64,000 bases of DNA, from NCBI RefSeq assembly GCF_011397635.1, contig NC_064753.1, positions 41,211,822-41,275,821 on the forward strand, in the 5' to 3' direction. Below, one piece after another: positions 36,041-47,315 of this stretch (positions are counted from its first letter, which is position 1; each line of letters starts with the position of its first letter). Source of the DNA: Epinephelus fuscoguttatus (lineage: Eukaryota > Chordata > Actinopteri > Perciformes > Serranidae). The position numbers and the translations under genes are program-made. The notes under the pieces are model-generated. The model was given only the letters and a program-made list of their open reading frames with translations. It was not told the DNA's origin and searched no databases.

Positions 36041-38494
36041 TTAATATACTTTGTTATGATAAAGGTGTTAACATTGTTAGCTAGCTAGGGCGCTAGCATG
36101 GTTTGTACTTCCACAATGAATTATATTATATGGGCACGTCTCCACAATTATTAATGAAGGACAATATGCCAAATCCATGCTTGACAAATGTGAGTTTTTA
36201 CAGTTCTTATGATGATTTATCTTTCACCACATATGTAATTATGACACGATTACTGTCCCTTTTTGCCATCAGTTCAGCTCTGCCCACAAACACGAAAAGG
36301 GTCTATACTGCTACTATTCTGTCTTCAAGTGCCAGAATACAGCTCCATAGGTATATGTTATTTGTGACAGGTGTTAGAGTGTGGTGAAGAAGTTCAGGAA
36401 CAATGTGGTGCTCGTACAATGCAGTGTTCAGTGTTTTTCCTGCCTTGTACAGAGAGTTCTCAGAAGAAAGTTGGATTTAATTCAGTGAAACATAAGTCAA
36501 AACTAGGATACTTTAAAGACTAAGGGGCTAGGAATTTGGAGCATGGTAAAAAAAAAGACCCCTGGACTATGAATGCCCCTGGAGAGATTCACCATGGCGC
36601 CCTGATAGTGAAGCTACTTTGGTATTCATAGACTGTAAAGGAAAAATACTAGATTCTCTACTTTACTGGAGATGTTTTGTGATGAAGCTGCAGCAGAGAT
36701 GTAAAGACGCCATGTCTTTTAGTTCTTACCGCCTCCAGCAGTGATGCACAGGTTGATGTGTTTTGATGTGGAAGCTGAAGGCTACAGAAGCTTACAGCCT
36801 ATGTTATCACCTAATTTAGTTTCCAGTAGACTGTCAAATTTCTTTTTAAACACACAGGTCAAAGCAGAAGGGTTATACAATGCCATAACCCCATTCACTG
36901 CCAACGTGTTGTATTCAGCTGTGGTTTATATTCACAGTTGGAGGGAATAAAAGAGATGGTGATTTAGCAGAAGAGCACTAGAGCAGGAGATGTAACTGCT
37001 AAAAATGAGTGACAGTCATGCTTTTTGCACTCTGCTCTATTTTCTGCTCCTGTGAGTATTGAAATGTCTCTAATGTCTCTGTCTTCTACATGATTGTTGA
37101 CAGATGCAACATGGTGAGTATAGCACAAAAAGTTCTGAGGGACGCATACTGTGCATGATACTGAAACATTTTCCATTGTTAAACATTATACCAGTGTGGC
37201 CAATACTCAATAAAATATGCTCAGTACATCAACAGCAGATGTTTTTCAGGTTCCTTTAAGGATAGCAGTAATGCATAACTAAGTAGATTGTTTTGTTCCA
37301 AGCTGTGGTTGAGATTTGTTTGCATAGAAATATTTATTCTGAGATGTTTAAGCCCTCTGAAATCACATATTTGAATCCTGCTGACTTTTTTTTGGAAGTC
37401 TTTTGGTTAGATCTGGATATCGTTTTGGATTTATAGTAACACTAATATTGAAAACTAGGATTGGTTTCATTAAAGAAACAAACCTACTTTGAATTTATTT
37501 GTAAGTTTAAACCTTTTTTTCTTAATAAAAACTGAACAAAATAAACCAAATGTCTCAGATACTTCTATTTGATGTTGTCCTAAAACAAACAGATGGACAG
37601 AAAACATTGCTTAAGTAATAAAACAATTAATAGATGACTAAAAATGATGGAAGTAGGATCAATTAAAAATACACAAAATTGAGAATTTGATCAAGATTTG
37701 GTGCAAAGTTTTCACAAAGTGTACACAAAAACAATACCCAGCCCTTTGTCACTGCAGATTATGCCACAAACCTAATATTTGAGTAACAAGACTTATTTGA
37801 AGCAGCATTGATGTTTCAGTGATATCAAACATTGTTCGATAAAGGCAGGACATTTTGTGAAGGTCACAGCACAGAGGGGTCACTGGCTTTTATGCAGTGT
37901 AGCCAGAAGGAGACACTGCACTGGAAAAGAAAAGCTGCTGTAGATTTGCATGCAGAACAACTGAGGACAGGATTACATGTTCCCAGGGAATACCATCCAC
38001 AAACACTAATTAGCTGTAAGCTCAGAGTATTGTCTGCAGGGAGCAAAGCAGGATGTGTCCTCAGTTGGTGGGTGGCATCTGGTGGTAGGCGAGATGAATT
38101 TGGGCGTTTGGCGCAGATCTCATCATCTAAAGTGAGATTCATAGCTTCTAGCAAAGTCATCTGTCGGAACACTAAAACGCATCTCACTTGGTTCAATTGT
38201 CACTGCTTTTTCTCTTATGCAGCAGTGTGCAGTGTTTATGAATTGAGTAAATACAGTTAGGTTGAGCAGTGGAGTAGTTTTAAGAAGTGATTGGCGTGGT
38301 GAGTGGCCGGCACTCAGACTGATGGGGTAGTTTGGGAGGTTGGTACCACTGTTTCTGATTCAGAATAAAGCACTGAGTATTTTAACAAGGATATTGGCAC
38401 AAAGTGCAGTAAGGACATACAAGTGCACGACTTGCAGAAGAGCATTATTTGATTAAAATTGCTTTAAAAGCATGTTATTGCTGCTGATGTTTAA

Positions 38495-38930
38495 TAGGGC
38501 TGCCCCCTTGAGAGTCGAGGACTTGTATCATCAGTTTGAGACCCCTCCACTGAGATTCTTCAAGTCAAGCAGTCTTTTTTTTGTCAGTCAGTTTGCTGAG
38601 TACATCTCAGGATGTTTGGTCCCAAAATTTAGCTGCTAAGTGAGCACTCCTCGCTTTCAAGCTGCACTCCGGCACAGGCAGCTGCAGACCCTGACCCAGG
38701 ATGAGTTGAAGTGAGAAGGAGGAAAAGAGGCTTTGCGCTGTCAGGCTCCGAGATAACTTTATCTTCTGCCTTGTGCTTAGAAGTGGTGAATTTACAGCTC
38801 ACAGCCACAATATAGTCTCTGTCTTAGACTGTTACCTAGTGTCAGCAGCAAAAAATGTTGTTGCACAGTTATGATCTGTCGTCAGCGTAGTTAGGAAGCA
38901 TTAGCCTCAAGGGCTAACTTGACTTGTTTA
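38495..38930 (-). mobile_element. hAT-like MITE, copy 1 (inverted relative to 40553-41420)
   Basis: Starts TAGGGCTGCCCCCTTGAG, a typical fish hAT end. Its reverse complement aligns with 40690-41400 through GTGAGCTGTAAATTCACCAC, GGGTCTGCAGCTGCCTG and GCAGCTTGAAAGC. It has no internal insertion, so it serves as the empty-site reference. Confidence 0.7.
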
Positions 38931-40552
38931 CTGTGTTATGTAAACGTAGCTGTCACCCTGAATGTTTCGCTGAACCCTGTTCAAAAACTCCTAAACTCTA
39001 TATGGGAAAAAAAGAATGAATAGTTGAATATTTGTATTGAACAGCCAAATCTGATTTGACTGACATTATTCCAAATTGGGTACAGTCCCAATGTTTAATT
39101 GTAAAAAGCTAAAGAGGGCTTAGGGAGCCAAAATGTTTCTTATACAGTACATCCAACAGAGCAACACGGGCATCCCTCTGGCATCTCCTTTTCTCTCCCA
39201 CTTTCAAAAAAAGGCCCATAAATTCTGACTTTGAAAAATATCTGTAAACCAGAAACAAATGCCAGCCAATTAAAATTCCCCGCACTGATCAAAATGTGTT
39301 GCATTTTTCAGTAATGGATGGAACTGCTATCACACTCACCAAATAATTCAAATATTTTTTCTTGGCTAAATTAAATTAAAGTCTGATTTTCCACTCCTCC
39401 GCTCTGAGGAAACTTTCAGTTCAATAGATTTAACTGAAACTTTCTTGGATGTAGGCTCGCCACAGTCAAGGCTCCACTGGTGAAGGCTGGAATTGTCTGA
39501 CTCTCACATTATTCTGCCACTGCTGCTGTTGTGTGGTCTACTGGGTTCACAAGGGTAAAGGATTATTTTCTACTGTCTTCCCTTTCTTCTCATCATCCAG
39601 ACAGAAATGGGCGCTTATCAGGAGACACTAAAGACGTCACAAAATCAAACAACAAGCAGCAAATAAAAAGAAGTCTCACTGGCAGACAAATGCATGTGTT
39701 TATACTAATCAAAGGCAAAACAGTTTTCTGCAATATAGGGAATTAAGAGATCAGGCTGGGAGAGGAGGCAGGTTAGAGAGATCAGGTTTCCTGGAGACAT
39801 GGTATTAATTCCCACAGGGCTCTGTGTTAGTGCTTCCCTGTGCTAATGCTGTACACAGAGTCAGGATTGGAAACCTCTTGTATAGGGTTTAAGCATGGGG
39901 ATTGTGATCCCAGTATTTACCTTGATATCTGTATTCTGGAATATAACCTTGAAATGCATTTTCACTCTGTGGCTGATTTTTCCAATTACTTTTCATGCTT
40001 ACATAGTGGTTGTGAGCATAAATGTCACTGATGGAGTGCAGAATCTGTAAATGAAATATAATGTGTAGGAGGCTCAATAAGTGGCTTTATCTGATATTCA
40101 GGCCTCTAGTGCTGCATAGGAGCATTTAGCAGGTGAAACATTAACTGCAGAAAAAAACATAAAGTGTCAGAAAACAGCATCCTACAACAATTCTCTTGTA
40201 CCTCTTACCAGCAGTACAACTGAACCATAACCTCACTGAAATGGCTGCATGCAACATGTTGTCTAGTCTTACTCAAATCACAACAGATACCAGATGTACG
40301 TCGCGTCTCCAAAGGACAGTTACAGTCTGTTTTCACCAAGTTGGCTAATATCAAAAATGCAATGGACAGAAGATTTCAAACAGGCTCCATTATAACACAG
40401 CCTTGTTTTATACTAATTAATACATTTATATCACTTAAGCTGCGTACCGTAGTTCTGTGCCCAAACTGAAACTAGATCAGTCATCATAGATAGTTAACAT
40501 GGTCAAAACATATTGTAAAATTGTGTGATTTCAATGAATGCCAGTAAAGTAG

Positions 40553-41420
40553 GGTTGTACTCTAAATAGTATAATGTCAGTAGAATTATTTGGCTATTCA
40601 ATATGACCATTCGACTATTTGTTTATTTTTTTCCATATAGAGTTTGGAAGTTTGAACAAGGTTCAGCTGGATGCTCAGGGTGTTAGCAACATTCACATTC
40701 ACAAATGTGCGCAAACTACGTGCAAACGACTGATCGGAAATGTGCAAAAAAAAAAAATTTTTGCCGACACTAGTTATGACACAAAAACCAGAGACTGTAT
40801 TGCACTAAGTTGTTGTGAGCTGTAAATTCACTACTATTAAGTAAAAGGCACAAAATAATGTTATTTAGGAACCTGACCGTGCAAAGCTTCTCCTCCTCTG
40901 TGAAGCTGCCTCTGTCTCACTCTGACTCACTTTGGGTTTGATTTAGGGATGCACAATATTGGATTTTTTGCCAATATCCGATATGCCGATATATAACTAC
41001 TCATTTGGTCGACAGCTGATACCGACATTGATATATCCGTTTTTTCCCCCACCTAATTTTTGCGATCATCAGGTCTCTTCTGTAGTGGAATTAACATCAT
41101 ATTATGTATGCATACTCTTATCCTCGTGGCCCACTAGCAGATGGAGACATGAAATAGAATACCTTTCTGTATGTAATATTCATTTAATGGGCAGAAATAG
41201 AAAAAAAGCATGTTTGCCGATTCTCAAAGCTCAATTCAGAGCTGATATCGGCTGATATCGAGGATGTGCTGATATTATTGTGCATTCCTAGTCTGGGTCT
41301 GCAGCTGCCTGTAACGGAGAGCAGCTTGAAAGCAAGCAGCGTTCACTCAGCTTAATATGGGCACCAAAATGTTTGCAGAAGTACACTGCACACTAACAAA
41401 GAAAAAAGACTGCTCATAGT
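40553..41420 (+). mobile_element. hAT-like MITE, copy 2, interrupted by a younger element
   Basis: Starts near GGGTTGTACTCTAAATAG and includes CTATTCAATATGACCATTCG, GTGAGCTGTAAATTCACTAC, GTCTGCAGCTGCCTG and GCAGCTTGAAAGCAAGCAGC. Its body is split by the element at 40944-41290. Confidence 0.65.
40944..41290 (+). mobile_element. 347-bp hAT MITE (TAGGGATGCAC ends), nested
   Basis: Left end TAGGGATGCACAATATTGGA and right end ATATTATTGTGCATTCCTA form terminal inverted repeats. Internal CCAATATCCGATATGCCGAT and GCTGATATCGGCTGATATCG are characteristic. Flanks GTTTGATT and GTCTGGGT are a decayed 8-bp target duplication. Confidence 0.85.
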
Positions 41421-42649
41421 TGCATCAGTGTATATGTTAGCTGAATTGCAGTGCAGAAATGCAAAAATGAGGGGCGCTTATGGGTTAAGACGACAACCGA
41501 TACGTCCCCCAGCCTGAGTTGGGGAACCATTGTTTCAGTTTATGTCTCTATAGACATCTAATATTATCAATACTACTACTACGAATATTAATAATAACAA
41601 TCGGTTATTGGTTGAGCTGTTGTTTCTACATGTGTTTGTCTCCTTGAGTCATGTTGATTGATACCTCTATAAACTGAAGCTTATTTGTTCAGTGAGACGA
41701 GTCAAGAAACGTGTTAATTGATGAAGGTGATGAGTGGCCTTTAGTTTGTGCCCCAGCTTATTTATAGTGGATTGTTGTTACTCTGTTTTTTTGTTTAAAT
41801 GTAATCAGTTACTGATGTTAATAGGATCATTTGCTGGCAGGTAAAGTCTGTCACCGCTGTGTCTCATGCGGCTGCATCACCATCCATCACGGTTTGTGCT
41901 TAATTATCCATAACAAACACATCACAGTCTTCCACTCATACCAAGAGAGAAAGATTGCCACGAGCCTGAGATGAATTTCAAAACATCTTTTGAAATATAG
42001 GTCAAGACCTTGTGCAAAGTTTTTGAAGGCACTTGGTATGCTCACCAATGCTTTTAAATTGAAGCACCTCACAGCATCATTAGCATATTCATGTTATAGG
42101 TTAGTCCCAGCAGGGCACAAATTGCTAACCCTGACATTGTTATTTCCATTCTCTACCCATTGATCCTCCTCTCTACATAGTTAACAGCATTATGATCTGT
42201 TGAATTAGTCACATAGCTCATGTAAAGGCAAGAAGTGAGAGTTAATAGATACACCCTCAGTGCCTGACCCAGCATCTTCCCTCTGCTTAACTTTGAAGAA
42301 TTAATATGAAGTCAAGGAGAGTTCTCATGGAAGGCAAAAATAAGAGCCAGCAAAAACCCTTGCTATCTTCACTGAATAAAGCAGCATCACTCTGTAACCT
42401 TGATGCTTGTTTGAAAGCATTTTTGTTGTGCATTTTACAAAGCTCAGACACTTCAGAGGGTTTGTGTTTTATAATAACAGGCAGAAAGTCCCATCAACAT
42501 AGTTATTAAGGAGGCAAGTGCGGTATCTTCTGTAAGCCCCGAGAGTGGATATAATGAGAGAACTTTTTTTAAAGCTATAGTTTAAGATACTTGTTCCTCA
42601 AAGGCGTTCTCTTGACTTTGTATTGCTGTAAACATAGTCAGTGTCAACG

Positions 42650-43155
42650 CCCAGTGGCTACTTGTGGGACTGAAAAATAAAGCAAGTGCGAAGTGCCAAC
42701 TGCAGCTCTCCTAATGGCCACTGGAGGCTGGCTCCAAAAGTGAATCAGTCCCCATAGACCCCCATGTTAAAATGCCTAACTTTACAGCAGAAATAAACAT
42801 GTTCACTGCCTTGTACAACAAATGATTTTGGTATCAATAGCTAATTTCCACGTTCGTGACTACTGTATAGTCGGTGAATTTTTAAATAACTCACCCGTTT
42901 GATTAAAATAAAGACTGAAAGTTATACATAATTAAGGGTGTGGCCACTTTGAGTGACAGTGTCTTCAGGCTCTCAGCCAGCTCCACTTCTTGCTTCTTCA
43001 TAGCTCCACCTTGTCATTCAGATATAGTCACTTCTGGCTCCAAAAAACAAAAAGATGATAACGGCCAAAATGCCGAATTTGAAAGCTTCAAAACGGGAGT
43101 CCACGTACCAATGGGTGACGTCATAGTGGCTACTATTTTATACAGCCTATGGTCA
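42650..43155 (+). mobile_element. Abundant percomorph repeat (GGCTGGCTCCAAAAG ... ATACAGCCTATGG)
   Basis: ACTGGAGGCTGGCTCCAAAA, CCCCATAGACCCCCATGTTA, GCAGAAATAAACATGTTCAC, CAATGGGTGACGTCATAGTG and TATACAGCCTATGG occur in the order of a familiar fish element. Overlapping ORFs on both strands are artefacts. Confidence 0.75.
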
Positions 43156-44237
43156 ACACCCTTTGATATGTTGTTGATAATTAGTTCTGTCTTGAAAATA
43201 CATCTCACAGGATCCGTTCTCCCATGTTTTTCTGCAAAAACTTGGCAACATTTATTTTAACTGCTGTAAACCATCCCAAAAAGGATCTTGAAATGATGCT
43301 GCTGACATCCTGCAAGCTGACAAAAAATGGGTTCAGTGATTCACGACTCCTTTATCCAAGGTGATCCTGACACCTGCTGCTTAAAACTTCTTTACTCTCA
43401 TCATGTGGCAAGTCACAACTTTATGACAATCATTGCATTTATATCATAATCTATCTGTTTGTCACAGTATTAGTTATCTGCTATTATTTTCTATTATTAA
43501 TCAAAGAATTAATGAATGAGCAGATATGAAGCCACCCTGGTTATCTGTTGTGCAATAACTACTGTCAGCAATGTGTCAAAATAACCGAACCAGAATCTGT
43601 TCAGATGTTATTTGCATAACATATTTTCTTCTCTTCATAATAAACTCTGTCCTGTAGTCTGGGCCCGTTGCGGTCAACTTGGTGAACCCATGGATGTATT
43701 GTGACCTTTGGCACAGATTCATATAACTCTAAAAGTGAACACAGCTCTGTGCGTGAGAAGTCTGGATTTAAATGTTTGATCGTTTGCCCCGAAATGTGAT
43801 AATTCTAGAGTCTGTGTACAATTATTTGGTTTTGGCACCTGCTAACATTGAGGTCTAAAATCCTTTTCAGATGAGCATTAAATGTGGTTTTGGATATGAG
43901 AGGCTCATAATGACTAAAGGATCCTGAAATCCACCCACCATCCCCACTATTTTAACGTAACGGCATCTTTAAGAGAGCTGACTGTATTTCAACAAAATAC
44001 GAGAGCAAGTATGCAACTCAGTGCTGTGGCATTTTATACATTGCACTGGGTTTTGCTGAGACAAAAAAAAAATCCTACTCTTTCTAGTCGAGTTTCTTTT
44101 TGACACTGATTGGCCCAAAACAAGGTGAATATTTGTAACTGACTGAGAGGGCGATGCGTACTTTGTTGGCGAAAACCATGTTTATTGTTACTTTGTTAGA
44201 AAATGGAGCTCTCGTCTAGATGATGTGTTGTTGTAAG

Positions 44238-44350
44238 ACAAGATTGACTTTATTTGTCCCCCAGGGAAAATTTGTTTTGGTCTATGTAGAGTAGCACCGC
44301 TGCTTAACAATGCAGACACCAATAACAAACTGACAGCAACAAATAGTCAC
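44238..44350 (-). mobile_element. LINE-type 3' end in reverse orientation
   Basis: AAGATTGACTTTATTTGTCC followed by CCCAGGGAAAATTTG is the reverse complement of the usual teleost LINE tail that ends in TAAAGTCAATCTTG. Confidence 0.5.
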
Positions 44351-44418
44351 ATACCTAATTTAAATTACGTCTGACAAACATTAATGCATCCTGACTATCT
44401 CCTATGCACACTGTGTCC

Positions 44419-44431
44419 AACCCCCCCCCCA

Positions 44432-44458
<27 letters not shown>
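44419..44458. repeat. C-run plus (CA)n microsatellite
   Basis: About ten C followed by A and 13 CA units. Confidence 0.95.
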
Positions 44459-44464
<6 letters not shown>

Positions 44465-47090
44465 CAAGAGCAATTAAAGTGCATGTTTAGTGTTTGTTGT
44501 TGTGTAATTAACTTGGTAGTGATACCAGGAAGAAAGCTGTTATCTGCCAAAGGGGGTTGATAGTAGATACATTTCCTGCAGCAGCAACAGTAAAATATGC
44601 AGTCTTCTTATTTATGCACAAAGCTGCCGAAGTCTTGTGCCCTCTCCTCTGTGGATATGTAGCTCTCTTTTATATCTGTGTTCTTAATTCTTTTGATTTT
44701 TGTTTTGGGAGCTGGGAGTTCATAAGCGGCTTTGTCATTATGAGCAGTACCTCCATTACATTTCACTCAGGTGTGTTAAATATGTTTGACTGCAGAAATG
44801 TGCAACAGCTCGAGTTCAGTTTCTGTCAGCATTTGCTCGAATAGGTTAAATAACGTGTCAGGTGTACAGGTTTACAGTATTACATGTAGAAAGTAAAACT
44901 TATTTCTCACAGAGGTCATCTTTCCTCCGAAATGTTACATGACCTGATGCTGCTGAAAGGCACAAGAGCCGAACACCCACCCCTCTGGGCTAACTGGAAG
45001 CAGATGCTTGGCTAGTGAGGCTTCCTACTGGCTTATGTTTATGTTCTTGAGCACATTCCTTTTCACCTCCTCCACGTGTCTGCCCTGCTGTGGCTGTCTC
45101 TGTGCTCAGGGTCCATACAGCTGGAGCCGAGAGCAGCGAGCCTCGAACGAGAGTCCCTTTGGTGTGTTTCACTGGCCCAGGGTTCTCGTGAACTCGAGAC
45201 AGCTGGAAATCGTTCCTGCTGTCACGTTTGCTGTAACTAAACCCTTGTGGAAGCGGCTGAAGGGCTGTTGGGTCTGGACATCTTATTGAACTCCTCCCTG
45301 AACTCCTGCTGTGGTTATAAGTCAGCGAGTTTGGGCTGGGATGCTTTGTCTTCGGCTCTGGCACCAGGCCCTTTATGTGGCCGAGTTTAAAGTTTCTGGG
45401 CCTGTGGTGCTTTTCCACCAACTCTGTCTCTCTTGTTTCTCTGGCTCCCACACAGCTCTCTACCCTGTGTGATTACTGAGTATCAGATAATCTGTGCATC
45501 CAGCTGTGTCATGTCATAAAGTATCTTTAAAGCAAGCTAACCACATCATTTAAGGCACTCTTAGTCAAATGTTGATTTCAGCTTTACAAAGACAAATAGT
45601 CTGCAAAGTCCTTGGGAAAATGGTGTCTTAAGGCATTTTTGCTGAATGAACCCACGTCATAAATGATTAAGAAACACATAAATATAATGTGTACTGCCTC
45701 GGGAACTCTGCGAAAGGTGACCTTTTAAAGAGGCTTGCAGCCTGAGCACATCTTCTCTTAAATGTTCACAGCTTTTTTCAGTTGTGACCTCTCTCTGGGC
45801 GTTTACCTCAAGACTAAGACAAGCTTTCCCTTCCAGGCCAGTCTGCCAGGGGAGAAGTAGGGCAGCCAGGAAATTAAAATATTTGGATGCGACCACTTCA
45901 GCCGTGATGCAGATTTTTACGTGTCCAGCACGGTGTGAGTCACAGCTCTGCATCTTTTGGATGCAGTCCCCGGGAGGGAATCCAGTGATGATCTGTGCAT
46001 GACTAAATACGCAATAGCTGGGTTTGTCATGCTGTTATGCTTTCTCAGCACTTTGATGCACCCAAATTCAAGGCTGTCTGGGGTAAAAAAAAAAAAAAAA
46101 ACTTTTAAAATTTGTTAACCTGTAAGGTAGCTGTTTTTGCGCAGAGTGAACATCTGGTATTGATATGTAATCTATTTCAAAAAGTGTTTTTGTTTTCAGG
46201 GTTTCATCAACATGTCAGTGCAGCATAGTCTCTCTGTGGATCAGTTTTTGTTGCGTAACAAATAAATCCTCACAATCACCTTTAAAAGAAGATTGACTGA
46301 TGGCTTAGTGAAGGTAGCAACTGTAAAATTTAGATTTTATTTTTCATTCTGTTACCTGTGTTTCCGTCGTGAACACAGCAATGCTGATTTCTTCTATTCG
46401 TGAAATATAGGGCAGGCAGAAACAATAGAGTTGGTTTGATTTCAGTGGGAGTTCAGGATTGTCCCACATATGCAGTATATTTATATGTAATCCTTATGTA
46501 ACGAGTGCCACAGTACTGCTGCTTTGGTCTGCATTGTATTTTTAGCAGGCTGACAGCATGGCAGGGATGAGTATCATTCTTTGGCCCGTCATGTGGCTCT
46601 GTGGTCAGTCTAACAGGGAGGTGACACTGCAGAGTCGCCACTGCTTTGCATCTACAAGACTGCAATGAATTAGGTCAGCATCTTTTTATTGTTACGGTTT
46701 TGTACTAAATGAGGAGTTAACTGTGCTTACTGTGTGTTCCATGAAACAATACCCTCCAATACCCACGTCTGGTTTTCGTCAGTCGAGTCTCATGCAAAAT
46801 CCTTCTGGGTCAATTAAGCTGCAGTCATTTGCAAGAAACGAGATAGCCGCTGCACTGGCCAACACCCTGTGTCATGCCACCACCTCCTTTCATTATACAT
46901 TGCATAGTTCTTATGAATTGCATATGCTTTAAACATATGTTTCAAATGGAGAACAGTTGAACATAGATTGGCTGAGCCTTTTTATGCGGTTGTCCTGCAC
47001 TTGACAAAACCCACACGTGTTGACCACGCTAGTTTCTGCCTTTCATTATGCCTGTGAAATACAAGAATGTGACCCCGGGACCTTGTGCTG

Positions 47091-47091
<1 letters not shown>

Positions 47092-47149
<58 letters not shown>
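47092..47149. repeat. (CA)29 microsatellite followed by a (TC)n tract
   Basis: 58 bp of uninterrupted CA, then GTCTCTCTCTCTGTCTCTC. This is the longest pure dinucleotide repeat in the window. Confidence 0.97.
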
Positions 47150-47151
<2 letters not shown>

Positions 47152-47281
47152 CTCTCTCTCTGTCTCTCTTCTTCAGGCTGTCCGTTGGCGTCTCATCCTT
47201 GCCAGACACATGCTATACATGCTCACATGCAGGCTCTTAATGGCAGAGCGTGTTGTGGGCACATGTGAAGGTGCAATAGGA

Positions 47282-47315
47282 ATGTGTGTTGACCACGCTA
47301 GTGGTCAACACACAT
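47282..47315. repeat. Perfect 15-bp inverted repeat with GCTA loop
   Basis: ATGTGTGTTGACCAC at 47282-47296 and its exact reverse complement at 47301-47315 flank the four-base loop GCTA. The left arm plus loop (GTGTTGACCACGCTAGT, 47286-47302) is also a direct repeat of 47017-47033. Confidence 0.95.

Noticed and set aside
37832..38260. Overlapping ORFs of 142 (plus) and 110 (minus) codons
   Set aside because: Neither resembles a family; open frames on both strands over the same bases point to chance.
44990..45451. Minus-strand ORF of 153 codons in DENND4C intron 1
   Set aside because: Longest unexplained ORF, but composition is mixed, no family motif is recognised, and no splice or promoter context was seen.
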